Shown piece by piece: positions 53,570 through 61,694 of a stretch of DNA of 64,000 nt; positions within the stretch are counted from its first letter, which is position 1; each line of letters starts with the position of its first letter. The notes under the pieces are model-generated. The model ran no database searches, was not told where the DNA came from, and saw only the letters and a list, made by a program, of their open reading frames with translations. Source of the stretch: CAYMPH01 sp964529415 (GTDB lineage Bacteria; Spirochaetota; UBA4802; UBA5550); the NCBI GenBank assembly GCA_964529415.1, contig CAZGWD010000003.1, positions 62,001-126,000 on the forward strand, given 5' to 3'. The position numbers and the translations under genes are program-made.

Positions 53570-54418
53570 ATGATTATTAATCACAACATGAGTGCAATCA
53601 ATGCTAACAAGATGAATAAGTTCAAGCATTGGGATGTAAGCAAATCGATGGAAGCTCTTTCTTCCGGCCTTAGAATAAATAAAGCCGGGGACGACGCTTC
53701 AGGTCTTGCTGTATCCGAAAAAATGAGAACTCAGGTTCAGGGATTGCGTCAGGCTGAAAGAAATACTGAAGACGGTATGTCTTTTGTCCAGACAGCAGAA
53801 GGTTATCTCGAACAAACTGCCAATATTCTACAGAGACTAAGAGTTCTCTCTGTCCAGTCATCTAACGGTATTTATACCGCTGAAGACAGACAGCTTATGC
53901 AGGTTGAAGTTTCTGCACTTGTCGATGAAGTAGACAGAATTGCTTCACAGGCTGAATTCAACAAATTCAAACTGATGCTCGGCGATTTTTCAAAAACAAA
54001 TGCAAAAGCCTCCATGTGGTTTCATATGGGTGCTAATATGCATCAGAGAGAAAGAGTTTATATTGGAACCATGACAGCTCAGGGACTCAATCTCAGAGAA
54101 AAAACCGGAAAATTTATAGCGAATTTAAGCACAGCTGAAGGTGCAAACAAAACCATCGGCTTGGTTGACAATTCGCTTCACAAGATCGCGAAGCAAAGAG
54201 CTGACCTCGGCGCGTACTATAACAGAATGGAAACAGCTGCAAAAGGTCTCATGTCTGCCTATGAAAATATACAAGCATCCGAAAGCCGCATCAGGGATGC
54301 AGACATGGCTGAGACAATGGTAGAACTTACCAAAAATCAGGTCCTTGTGCAGAGTAGTACCGCAATGTTGGCTCAAGCTAACCAGAAGTCGCAATCAGTA
54401 TTACAGCTTCTGAGATAA
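53570..54418 (+). CDS. flaB: Flagellin, spirochaete FlaB type (copy 2)
   Basis: 282 residues from ATG 53570 (MIINHNMSAINANKMN) with AAAGGAG before it; a GTG at 53561 adds only three residues. Most residues are shared with copy 1, especially SSGLRINKAGDDASGLAVSE and WFHMGANMHQRERVYIGTM. The two FlaB forms differ in the middle and are presumably both built into the periplasmic filament, as in other spirochaetes with several FlaB proteins. Ends at a strong terminator. Confidence 0.97.
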   Translation: MIINHNMSAINANKMNKFKHWDVSKSMEALSSGLRINKAGDDASGLAVSEKMRTQVQGLRQAERNTEDGMSFVQTAEGYLEQTANILQRLRVLSVQSSNGIYTAEDRQLMQVEVSALVDEVDRIASQAEFNKFKLMLGDFSKTNAKASMWFHMGANMHQRERVYIGTMTAQGLNLREKTGKFIANLSTAEGANKTIGLVDNSLHKIAKQRADLGAYYNRMETAAKGLMSAYENIQASESRIRDADMAETMVELTKNQVLVQSSTAMLAQANQKSQSVLQLLR

Positions 54419-54455
54419 AAAATAAAATTATTAAACTGGGACTACCCGTAAAAAA

Positions 54456-54484
54456 CCCGCCTGGAAACAGGCGGGTTTTTTTTG
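54456..54484 (+). terminator. Rho-independent terminator of flaB2
   Basis: CCCGCCTG, loop GAAA, CAGGCGGG, followed by a run of eight T. Textbook intrinsic terminator, 38 bases after the flaB2 stop. Confidence 0.93.
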
Positions 54485-54489
54485 TTTCA

Positions 54490-54632
54490 TCTCGGCTACG
54501 CTCGATGAACGGATTCAACATAGAACAAGGGGTTGCAACCCCTTGTTCTATGTTGAATAAAATACTTTTATCAAAGATGCTGAAAATACAAGACTGCAAC
54601 ATATTCACTTCGCTGGTCGAGCGTAGCCGAGA
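54490..54632. repeat. Composite palindromic element with a perfect 44-bp inner palindrome
   Basis: Outer arms TCTCGGCTACGCTCGA (54490-54505) and its exact reverse complement (54617-54632) are 16 bp each. Between them, 54514-54557 is a perfect 44-base palindrome (left half starts TTCAACATAGAACAAGG). A further CCCT/AGGG GAGCGGAGCCGAAGG block follows at 54651-54672. The family resembles the 46282-46384 element and has no coding capacity. Confidence 0.75.
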
Positions 54633-54677
54633 CCAGCAGAGCCAAAACGATCCCTGAGCGGAGCCGAAGGGTGAGTC

Positions 54678-55304
54678 TTAGTTTTCTTTCCCGGATAAAG
54701 GAAAGCTTACACCTATATGAGCGGATACGGAAGACATATCGAGCGCATTTGTTGGTGTTGCAGCAGCTGAGTAAAGATAAACCACTGAGCCCCTGTATCC
54801 AAGATCAAAAATAAGATTTATGTTTGAATCATTTCCAAGTTTAATGGCAATTCCTGCAACTACCTGCCAGGTAAATCCGCCATATGTATCAGTGTGAAGA
54901 GAACCAATTGCAGCACCGGAAGAATGGAATGTCCAGCCATAACCTGCTCCAATCAAAACATACGGCATTATACCTATGCTATCCCTGAAATCAAATCTGA
55001 CTTTCGCATTAACAAGAAGCGGAACAGAATACGCGTCGCTTAATGTTACGCTTGCAGGATTTGTAAAAGATCCGGTTCCTCTATAAGTTTTCATATTAAC
55101 CCAGTTAAATCCTGTTTCAAAACTTAGTGCAAAATATTTATCCAGACCCAGATCAAAATTAATTCCGGCATCTAAAGCAGCCATGTTAACCACATACGGG
55201 TACCCCACTCCAAGCCTGAAATCCAGATTGCTGTCCAATGCATAAGCTCCATTGATAGTAAAAACTACAGCCAAAGAAGTAATTAATAATTTAATTTTTT
55301 TCAT
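54678..55304 (-). CDS. Predicted outer membrane beta-barrel protein
   Basis: 208 residues: signal peptide (KKIKLLITSLAVVFTINGAYA) and about eight strands with alternating aromatic/hydrophobic residues (FALSFETGFNWVNMKTYRG, VRFDFRDSIGIMPYVLIGAGYGW), in the OmpA/OmpX size class. Ends in SFPLSGKEN. Monocistronic. Function unknown. Confidence 0.65.
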   Translation of the reverse strand: MKKIKLLITSLAVVFTINGAYALDSNLDFRLGVGYPYVVNMAALDAGINFDLGLDKYFALSFETGFNWVNMKTYRGTGSFTNPASVTLSDAYSVPLLVNAKVRFDFRDSIGIMPYVLIGAGYGWTFHSSGAAIGSLHTDTYGGFTWQVVAGIAIKLGNDSNINLIFDLGYRGSVVYLYSAAATPTNALDMSSVSAHIGVSFPLSGKEN

Positions 55305-55448
55305 ACCTATCTCCTGTTATTTTTATAACTATATATTATAACACATATTCAGTTATAAAGTGATAAAAAATATTCCAGAAAAATAAAATTCTGAAAACTT
55401 TCGGGATAATAAATTTTTTGTTCCTGGAAGTCAAGCAAAATGAAAGGC

Positions 55449-55745
55449 TTAAACTATGGCATCAAAAAGCGAGCCGGGGTGGAGCACAAACCTGTTTCTG
55501 GCAACAATTCCATCAGAAGTATATTCGTACTGTTTTGTATTTTTAATCAGATCCATAATTCTGTCTCTTTCTTCCGGAGATGGTTTTGTATAAACAACAT
55601 TATTTTCAGTTTTCTTTAAAACAGAATGAATACTGTCTACTTTTCCGTTATTATACGCAGGCCATATGTATATCTTTTCAGAAGCAGAGGCTCCTTTTGC
55701 GTAAGAGCGGAAATTAATTTCCGATATTCCGGTAGATATATTCAT
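55449..55745 (-). CDS. 98-residue protein, candidate FlgM-like anti-sigma-28 factor
   Basis: Opens NISTGISEINFRSYAKGASA and has a C-terminal segment SPEERDRIMDLIKNTKQYEY followed by TSDGIVARNRF. The C-terminal spacing (a helix with RDRIMDLIK, then Tyr, then xxIAR) resembles the sigma-binding end of FlgM, whose usual length is 90-100. There is no signal or membrane segment. It lies directly under a near-consensus sigma-28 promoter (55753-55779), with the ATG at or next to the predicted transcript start. The assignment is tentative: similarity is weak and the mRNA would be nearly leaderless. Confidence 0.4.
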   Translation of the reverse strand: MNISTGISEINFRSYAKGASASEKIYIWPAYNNGKVDSIHSVLKKTENNVVYTKPSPEERDRIMDLIKNTKQYEYTSDGIVARNRFVLHPGSLFDAIV

Positions 55746-55752
55746 ATACTGA

Positions 55753-55779
55753 TTATCGGCAATTTTGATTCAAAACTTA
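55753..55779 (-). promoter_or_regulatory. Near-consensus sigma-28 (FliA) promoter
   Basis: Minus strand: TAAGTTTT (55779-55772), 11-base spacer, GCCGATAA (55760-55753). The -10 is a perfect match and the -35 (consensus TAAAGTTT) close, at the exact expected spacing. It drives the 98-residue gene. Confidence 0.7.
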
Positions 55780-55824
55780 ATTTAAATCTTGACGTAAATA
55801 AAATATTCATCATTTTAGTTTGAT

Positions 55825-57465
55825 ATGAAAATAGCCATAGCACAAATCAATCCCGTTGTTGCTGATATATCTGGAAACGAGAAAAAAATTCTTGATTACA
55901 TCAACCGCGCAGAAAACGCAGGTTCCGAACTCACAGTGTTTCCGGAAATGTCCATAATAGGATATCCTCCCATGGACCTGCTTGAAAATAAAAAACTTAT
56001 AGATGATAACCTTTCCTCTCTGGAGAGAATTGCATCGAAAGTACAAACAGCTGCTGTTGTAGGATTTGTCGATTATAATAAATCCCTGCCTCCAATGCTT
56101 TATAATTCAGCTGCTTTCATAAAAAACGGGAAGATTGAAAACATTCAGAACAAAACTCTTCTTCCTCAATATGATGTTTTTGATGAAACAAGATATTTTT
56201 CTCAATCGGATAAATTCAATATTATTGATTACTGCAATTACAAAATAGGAATTACCATATGCGAAGATATATGGAATGCGCACATTTCAGAAAAAGACAC
56301 TTACATGGAAAACAGATCATATGAAATTGATCCTGTTACTGAGCTGAAAAAACTTGGAGCTGATCTCATTATTAATATTTCAGCATCGCCTTTTGTAAGA
56401 GGAAAAAATACAGCAAAAATCAAAATGCTGAAATCCATCGCAAAAGATAAAAATCTTCATATAATTTATGTAAATCAAATCGGCGGCAATGACAGCCTTA
56501 TTTTCGATGGAAGCAGCCTTGCTATAAACAATAAAGGGATTACCACAGGAGCAGCTGAAAAATTCAAAGAGGATTTACTGATAATAGACACTTCCGGCAA
56601 TCAAGAAATAAAATTAAAAGTCAATGAGATTGAAGATGTAAAAAACGCACTCGTTTTAGGTATAAGAGATTATGTAAAAAAATGCGGTTTTAAAAAAACA
56701 GTACTCGGCCTGAGCGGAGGAATTGATTCAGCTCTCACTGCAGCTCTTGCAGCAGAGGCTCTCGGCCCGGAAAATGTTACAGGTGTGACTATGCCTTCAG
56801 TTTATTCTTCAAGCGGAAGTATTGATGATTCAGTCCAGCTTGCGAAGAATCTCGGCATTAAACTTGAAACTATTCCAATACACGGCTTATGCAATGAATA
56901 TAAGAATAGTCTTTCAAATGTTTTCAAAGGACTTGCGGAGGATATAACAGAGGAAAACATACAGGCAAGAGTAAGAGGCAATCTGCTCATGGCTATAAGC
57001 AACAAAACCGAAGCCCTGCTTCTTACAACAGGAAATAAATCCGAACTTGCAATGGGTTACTGTACTTTATATGGAGACATGTCCGGGGGACTCGCAGTTA
57101 TTTCCGATCTTCCTAAAACTTCCGTATATGAACTTTCAAAATATATTAATCTTGAAAAAGAAATAATTCCCCAATCGAGCATTGACAAAGCTCCGTCAGC
57201 TGAACTTCGCGAAAACCAGAAAGATGAAGATTCGCTGCCTCCTTATCCGGTGCTTGACAAGATTTTAGAAATGTTTATTGAACAGAAAAAATCTTCAGCT
57301 GAAATTACCGCTTCCGGTTTTGAAGAAAGTCTGGTTAAAGATATTCTCCGTAAGGTAAACCTGAGCGAGTATAAAAGAAGACAGGCAGCTCCCGGGCTCA
57401 AGGTAACATCAAAATCATTCGGCACAGGAAGAAGAACTCCTATTGCACAGAAATTCATTCCATAA
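55825..57465 (+). CDS. nadE: Glutamine-dependent NAD+ synthetase
   Basis: 546 residues. The N-terminal nitrilase-type glutaminase has its catalytic Glu (FPEMSIIGYPPMD), Lys (NKTLLPQYDVFDE) and Cys (ITICEDIWN). The C-terminal synthetase has the P-loop VLGLSGGIDSALTAAL and TTGNKSELAMGYCTLYGDMSGGLAVI. It amidates nicotinic acid adenine dinucleotide with Gln-derived ammonia. Independent unit, divergent from the 98-residue gene. Confidence 0.97.
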   Translation: MKIAIAQINPVVADISGNEKKILDYINRAENAGSELTVFPEMSIIGYPPMDLLENKKLIDDNLSSLERIASKVQTAAVVGFVDYNKSLPPMLYNSAAFIKNGKIENIQNKTLLPQYDVFDETRYFSQSDKFNIIDYCNYKIGITICEDIWNAHISEKDTYMENRSYEIDPVTELKKLGADLIINISASPFVRGKNTAKIKMLKSIAKDKNLHIIYVNQIGGNDSLIFDGSSLAINNKGITTGAAEKFKEDLLIIDTSGNQEIKLKVNEIEDVKNALVLGIRDYVKKCGFKKTVLGLSGGIDSALTAALAAEALGPENVTGVTMPSVYSSSGSIDDSVQLAKNLGIKLETIPIHGLCNEYKNSLSNVFKGLAEDITEENIQARVRGNLLMAISNKTEALLLTTGNKSELAMGYCTLYGDMSGGLAVISDLPKTSVYELSKYINLEKEIIPQSSIDKAPSAELRENQKDEDSLPPYPVLDKILEMFIEQKKSSAEITASGFEESLVKDILRKVNLSEYKRRQAAPGLKVTSKSFGTGRRTPIAQKFIP

Positions 57466-57470
57466 ATAAA

Positions 57471-57499
57471 AATGCCGGCTATTTTCATATGCCGGCATT
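57471..57499. terminator. Bidirectional terminator between nadE and the CsgG-like gene
   Basis: AATGCCGGC (57471-57479), 11-base loop, GCCGGCATT (57491-57499). On the minus strand the stem is followed by TTTATTTA and on the plus strand by ATACAAAAAG, so it better terminates the minus-strand gene. Confidence 0.6.
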
Positions 57500-57524
57500 A
57501 TACAAAAAGTAATTTTAAGAATAA

Positions 57525-58415
57525 TCATTCAATAGTTTCTTTTATCCTCGGTCGTCTTTTCTTCTCTATCCCTTTAACAATCAATTCATTCTTTTTTTCC
57601 ATAATTTTTGCATAGGCTTCGGGATTATCTTCTTTTATTAAATTCATGTTCTCTCTTAATCTCATCAGATTTCTCCATCGCGCAGGATTATTATTTTTCA
57701 TATTCTCTTTTTTCTGATTAAGATTTTTCAGCATTCTGGGATTTTCATTTTTTATCCGCCTGATATCAGATTCATCTGCTGTCACTATCATAAATACAAA
57801 CGGAGCTTTTGTACTCATATTATTTATTACTGCTATACTGTTATTCACTTTATCAAATCTTTCAGGAGACTTTTTATATTGCTTAAGTTTATCCTGATTT
57901 TCAACATAGGAAAAATCTTTGCCTGGCTTATAGCCTACAATTGAAATTGCGTAAATCTCGCCTGAAGAAACATCAACAGCTTTAACATGAATCTCGCCTA
58001 AACCGTTATTTTGAGCAATCGTACCATTGATCATAACATCTACCGGCAGAACTCCGCCGCTTTCAATAATTGATTCCGTGTCAACAGCACCTGTCTGCTG
58101 CAGTTCATGTTCCTTTATAATTTTATCTATTTCAGCCCTTTCTACAAATTTAAAATCTTTTTTAACTATCATCTTTGATAAAAATTTCTGCGAAATTCTT
58201 TTCCCTTCTTCAGTTTCCTTTCCGTCAAGATTTGTAAATATATAAACAGAAATTTTTTTACCTTTGAACCTTGAACTGTTTTCATAAAGTTCGCCTGCTG
58301 CCTTGCCAACTGCCTCATCTTCCAGAAGAGGAGCAGAAAGTAAATCAACTACGTTTAAAAACAGCAGACAGAAAATTCCTATTGCTGATATCATTATTAA
58401 ATTTTTTATTTTCAT
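57525..58415 (-). CDS. CsgG/FlgO-like secreted protein
   Basis: 296 residues with signal-like N-terminus (KIKNLIMISAIGIFCLLFLNVVDLLSA). Residues about 50-165 fit a CsgG/FlgO/LpoB-type domain: KISVYIFTNLDGKETEEGKRISQKFLSKM, FVERAEIDKIIKEHELQQTGAVDTESI and PVDVMINGTIAQNN. The C-terminal third is highly charged and helical (LNQKKENMKNNNPARWRNLMRLRENMN). Perhaps an outer-membrane or periplasmic assembly factor; nearness to flagellins is suggestive only. Confidence 0.6.
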   Translation of the reverse strand: MKIKNLIMISAIGIFCLLFLNVVDLLSAPLLEDEAVGKAAGELYENSSRFKGKKISVYIFTNLDGKETEEGKRISQKFLSKMIVKKDFKFVERAEIDKIIKEHELQQTGAVDTESIIESGGVLPVDVMINGTIAQNNGLGEIHVKAVDVSSGEIYAISIVGYKPGKDFSYVENQDKLKQYKKSPERFDKVNNSIAVINNMSTKAPFVFMIVTADESDIRRIKNENPRMLKNLNQKKENMKNNNPARWRNLMRLRENMNLIKEDNPEAYAKIMEKKNELIVKGIEKKRRPRIKETIE

Positions 58416-58461
58416 TTCTGCTTTCCTTTTAAAAATAATTTATAATTCAAAAAATAATATT

Positions 58462-59139
58462 TTATATATTACAAAACTCCAATATTTTTAACAAGTTTTT
58501 TTCTTCAATTTTTTTATCAGCTGCTGAATTAAGCAGATCGCTTTGCGAGCAGAACGCTATACCTGCTGCAGCTGCTTTTATCATGCAGATATCATTTTCG
58601 CCGTCACCAACAGCAATTGTGTTTCCAGGGGAAATGGATCTGATTTTTACAGCATTAACAAAAGCATGTCCCTTGCAGTAATTATGCATGCATAAGCTAT
58701 TTTCTGATTTAAAATATACAGATGGAATTTCAATTTCACCAGTTGCAATATCACTATCAAAAATAAGCTTTATTCCAATTGTAAAGTCAGCTCCAATTTT
58801 ATCTTTTATCAGATCTGCAACAATATCATAACTGTCTGTAATAATTCCTGTAACATACCCTCTCTGCTTTAAAATTTTAATTGTATCGCAGGCGCCATCT
58901 ACAATATCAATTGAATCAGCAATATTTAAAATTTTATCACGAGAGGTGCCTTTCAGCATTGCAGCTATAATTACAGCGCGTTTAGCTGAGTCTTTTTCAT
59001 CTGACATAACACGGTTTAATTCAGCAGCAAAACCTAACTCTTCTGCAGCTCTGAAAATAAATCTTCCGTCAAGCAGAGTATTGTCCTGATCAAAAACAGC
59101 AAGTTTACTTTTTATTGAATTATTTATCATCAGATGCAT
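58462..59139 (-). CDS. HAD-superfamily phosphatase (SerB-like)
   Basis: 225 residues. Motif I FDQDNTLLDG (nucleophile Asp), motif II TGIITDSYD (Ser/Thr position), motif III Lys near YCKGHAFVNA and motif IV VGDGENDICMIKAAAAGIAF. The helical cap follows motif I. Closest to phosphoserine phosphatase-type HADs, but the substrate is not certain. It overlaps the upstream membrane protein gene by 20 bases, in an operon of three (lipoprotein, sensor-like, HAD). Confidence 0.75.
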   Translation of the reverse strand: MHLMINNSIKSKLAVFDQDNTLLDGRFIFRAAEELGFAAELNRVMSDEKDSAKRAVIIAAMLKGTSRDKILNIADSIDIVDGACDTIKILKQRGYVTGIITDSYDIVADLIKDKIGADFTIGIKLIFDSDIATGEIEIPSVYFKSENSLCMHNYCKGHAFVNAVKIRSISPGNTIAVGDGENDICMIKAAAAGIAFCSQSDLLNSAADKKIEEKNLLKILEFCNI

Positions 59140-59824
59140 TATTTACAGAACCCTTATTTTCTATTTCTGATTTTTTTCTGCCAGACGTTTTATGATTATA
59201 TACAACAAGCACAATCCTGAAAATCAGCGTTACTATGAGAATTACCAATACAATTGTAATGGTAATTTTCTGGCTGTTAATGAGTTTTCTATAAATAGCT
59301 GAATCGCTTGCAGCTTTAATATTTTCAAGCTGAACCAGAGTTTCATCAAGAGCTGCAGCTTCTATTTTAAATTTTCCTATAGCTCTGCTGTATGCTTCTT
59401 CTTTTTCGGTTTTCGCCAGAGATATTATCAACTCCGATTCTACGGATAGATACTGTGCATATAATAAAGTTTTATCAATTAATTGTTTTCCGGTTTTAGT
59501 ATAAAAAAGCGGCTTTGCACGGTTTAAATTAAGAATCAGCCTGCTTTTTGCATTTTTAATCTCTACAACTGATTTATTCCTGGCTATATCATCTTTTGAC
59601 AAAAAAAAATTTTTAATCTCACAATCAAGATCACGGAGATATATTTTTGAAGTCAAAATAAGGTTTCTTCCTGCAATTTCATTATCACGCATCCACGACA
59701 TATTGTTTCCAAAATCTTTCAGATACATAATTGTGTTTACGCCGCTTAAAATCTCAATCACTACTGCAAAAATAAAACCGATTATCGTTGCATTTAGTAT
59801 TTTTCTGGATAAATCTTTTATCAT
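59120..59824 (-). CDS. Two-helix membrane protein with four-helix-bundle (4HB_MCP-like) periplasmic domain
   Basis: 234 residues. Membrane segments at about 10-30 and 195-220 flank a helical extracytoplasmic domain (EIAGRNLILTSKIYLRDLDCEIKNF, SRAIGKFKIEAAALDETL), typical of the 4HB sensor of chemotaxis receptors. But no HAMP or signalling domain follows: only a short charged tail (GRKKSEIENKGSVNNASDDK). Start overlaps none; it ends in overlap with the HAD gene. A sensor without output, or a structural protein. Confidence 0.6.
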   Translation of the reverse strand: MIKDLSRKILNATIIGFIFAVVIEILSGVNTIMYLKDFGNNMSWMRDNEIAGRNLILTSKIYLRDLDCEIKNFFLSKDDIARNKSVVEIKNAKSRLILNLNRAKPLFYTKTGKQLIDKTLLYAQYLSVESELIISLAKTEKEEAYSRAIGKFKIEAAALDETLVQLENIKAASDSAIYRKLINSQKITITIVLVILIVTLIFRIVLVVYNHKTSGRKKSEIENKGSVNNASDDK

Positions 59825-59827
59825 ATT

Positions 59828-60862
59828 TTACTTAACAAAAAGATCCGGCGCGTTTTGTTTTAAATATTTTATTTTGTCCATCAGCTTATCTGCTGAAACT
59901 GCATAGTATCTGTCTTTAATGATTAAAATTAAACTCCCGGAAGATGATCCGCCCAGTTCAAAATCAAATGGCATTACATCCATGTTTTTACTGTAATCAT
60001 AAACGCTTATAGAACTTTTACCTTCAATTACTGCACATCTATCAAAAAATTCAATATCTATCACATCTTTCAACTCAGTTAATGTTTTTATTTTCTTATC
60101 AGAAAATGTCATTTCCATCAGCTTCCACTGGCCTGAACCGCCTTCAATGTATTTGATAGAAGATGCTGAAGCTGAAATTTTTGAAGAGGATACAGGCATG
60201 TTTTTTATTATAAAATTTCTTTTCCCAATATCAATAATATTAATATTATATGATCCGCCAATTCCTGCAGATAAAAAAAGTTTTCCATCAGAAATCTTCA
60301 TTGATATTCTATTCAGGCCTTTCAATTGCTGATTCATTTTCTCAGCAACAAACAGTTCATTTTTATTTTCCAGATATGAATAGATAAAAAGATTTCCTCC
60401 TGCATAATAAATCAGATTATCCTGATAAAAAACAACTGATTCAATTTTAACGGAACTGTCTTTTTCAGGAGCAGCAATATCCTTTACGAAATTCCCGTTT
60501 TTTTTATAAAGATTTATTATTCCATCAAGAATAAAAACAGCATGTGTCTCATTTATATCAGTCTGGAAATTTTCATAGTTTGCAGCATCTTTTATTTTTA
60601 TTTTAAATTTTTCCGGGAACAGAAATTTAACCTCGCTGCTGCTCCTGGTAAAAGCGGATGAGGGCGAAATTTCAGTTTCAGAAAAATCAAAATTTGCAAT
60701 GGTTATTGCCTTAATCAAAGAAGCTTCAATATCAAACCTGGCGTTTTTATTTCCTGATATGTACTTTTTAACAGAATCTTCGAATAATTTATCCGGATTT
60801 GTTGAACAGGAAACTGTCAAAGCTATAATAAAAAAAATAATCCTTTTCATATCATCTCTCAT
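59828..60862 (-). CDS. Predicted lipoprotein, possible beta-propeller
   Basis: 344 residues with a lipobox (ALTVSC, lipidated Cys about 19). Residues 60-330 consist of repeating short strand pairs (VFILDGIINLYKKNGNFVKDI, NLFIYSYLENKNELFVAEK, NINIIDIGKRNFIIKN), which suggests a propeller. No known domain recognised. Spacing of 3 bases to the membrane protein gene indicates an operon with it and the HAD gene. Confidence 0.6.
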   Translation of the reverse strand: MRDDMKRIIFFIIALTVSCSTNPDKLFEDSVKKYISGNKNARFDIEASLIKAITIANFDFSETEISPSSAFTRSSSEVKFLFPEKFKIKIKDAANYENFQTDINETHAVFILDGIINLYKKNGNFVKDIAAPEKDSSVKIESVVFYQDNLIYYAGGNLFIYSYLENKNELFVAEKMNQQLKGLNRISMKISDGKLFLSAGIGGSYNINIIDIGKRNFIIKNMPVSSSKISASASSIKYIEGGSGQWKLMEMTFSDKKIKTLTELKDVIDIEFFDRCAVIEGKSSISVYDYSKNMDVMPFDFELGGSSSGSLILIIKDRYYAVSADKLMDKIKYLKQNAPDLFVK

Positions 60863-60955
60863 TTTTCAATTTTAATTAAATAAAATCAATCCTGAGTCAA
60901 TTTTCTATATCTTAAAAAAATAATCAAGGAATAACCGGAGAAATAATATTCAGTA

Positions 60956-60984
60956 TTGACAAAATATTATTATTAATTTAGTAT
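60956..60984 (+). promoter_or_regulatory. Candidate promoter of purE-guaA
   Basis: TTGACA (60956-60961), 17-base spacer, TAGTAT (60979-60984). The transcript would then read through the palindromic element at 61018-61130 before reaching purE. No purine riboswitch was recognised in 60863-61166. Confidence 0.45.
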
Positions 60985-61017
60985 AACTTATTATTTTATA
61001 AAACTATAAAATCAACT

Positions 61018-61130
61018 GTCATACCCGCTCAGGCGACTTGTACTGAGCATTGTGTAAGTATGGCTTGCACCCAGCGGGGGTATCCATTTTTATTATAAAA
61101 AGCATGGATACCCGTTTTCACGGGAATGAC
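61018..61130. repeat. Palindromic element with CCCGT-ACGGG hairpins in the purE leader
   Basis: Ends are imperfect inverted copies: GTCATACCCGC (61018-61028) and CGGGAATGAC (61121-61130). Inside, GGGTATCCAT (61078-61087) pairs with ATGGATACCC (61104-61113), CCCGT with ACGGG (61111-61124), and GCTCAG with CTGAGC. Related by sequence to the ATTCCC hairpin at 12992. Translating it would yield the spurious purE extension MDTRFHGND. Confidence 0.65.
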
Positions 61131-61166
61131 GAAAAGCAATTTAATATTTATCATGATGGAGGCTTT

Positions 61167-61694
61167 ATGCAGGAAATTGGAATTATACTGGGAAGCGACA
61201 GTGATCTTCCAAAAATAAAAGGCTGTTTCGCAACATTGAAAGAATTCGGAATTGAATTCGATGTAATAGTTTCATCAGCGCACAGATCACCTGCACAGAC
61301 TGCTGAATGGACAACGGGCGCCAGAGCAAGAGGAATTAAAGTTATCATAGCTGCTGCAGGCGGCGCTGCACATCTTCCCGGAGTTGTTGCTGCACACACC
61401 ACGCTTCCGGTAATCGGCATACCTATTGAGACTGCAATAGCCGGAGGACTTGATTCAATATTATCCATAATTCAGATGCCATCAGGAATACCTGTTGCAG
61501 CAATGCCCGCAGGCCAGGCTGGTGGAACAAATGCAGCTCTAATGGCAATCAGCATTCTTGCTGTATCAAATGATAAACTCGTAAAAAAAATTGAAGACTA
61601 TAGAAAAAATATATCAGATAAAATAACTGATAAAAATAAAAAAATAAAAGATTCCGGCCTCGATGATTACATCAAAACTCTGGAGAAGAAATAA
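61167..61694 (+). CDS. purE: N5-carboxyaminoimidazole ribonucleotide mutase PurE (class I)
   Basis: 175 residues from ATG 61167 (MQEIGIILGSDSDLPKIKG), behind ATGGAGG; the upstream ATG (61050) is rejected because its codons come from the palindromic element. Active-site features: SDSDLP, SSAHRSPAQT and AAAGGAAHLPGVVAAHT, class I form. Converts N5-CAIR to CAIR in purine synthesis. It overlaps guaA by one base (TAATG). purK is not adjacent. Confidence 0.95.
   Translation: MQEIGIILGSDSDLPKIKGCFATLKEFGIEFDVIVSSAHRSPAQTAEWTTGARARGIKVIIAAAGGAAHLPGVVAAHTTLPVIGIPIETAIAGGLDSILSIIQMPSGIPVAAMPAGQAGGTNAALMAISILAVSNDKLVKKIEDYRKNISDKITDKNKKIKDSGLDDYIKTLEKK

Noticed and set aside
61050..61166. Upstream start of purE
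   Set aside because: The added residues are encoded by the palindromic element and absent from PurE proteins; ATG 61167 has the ribosome site.
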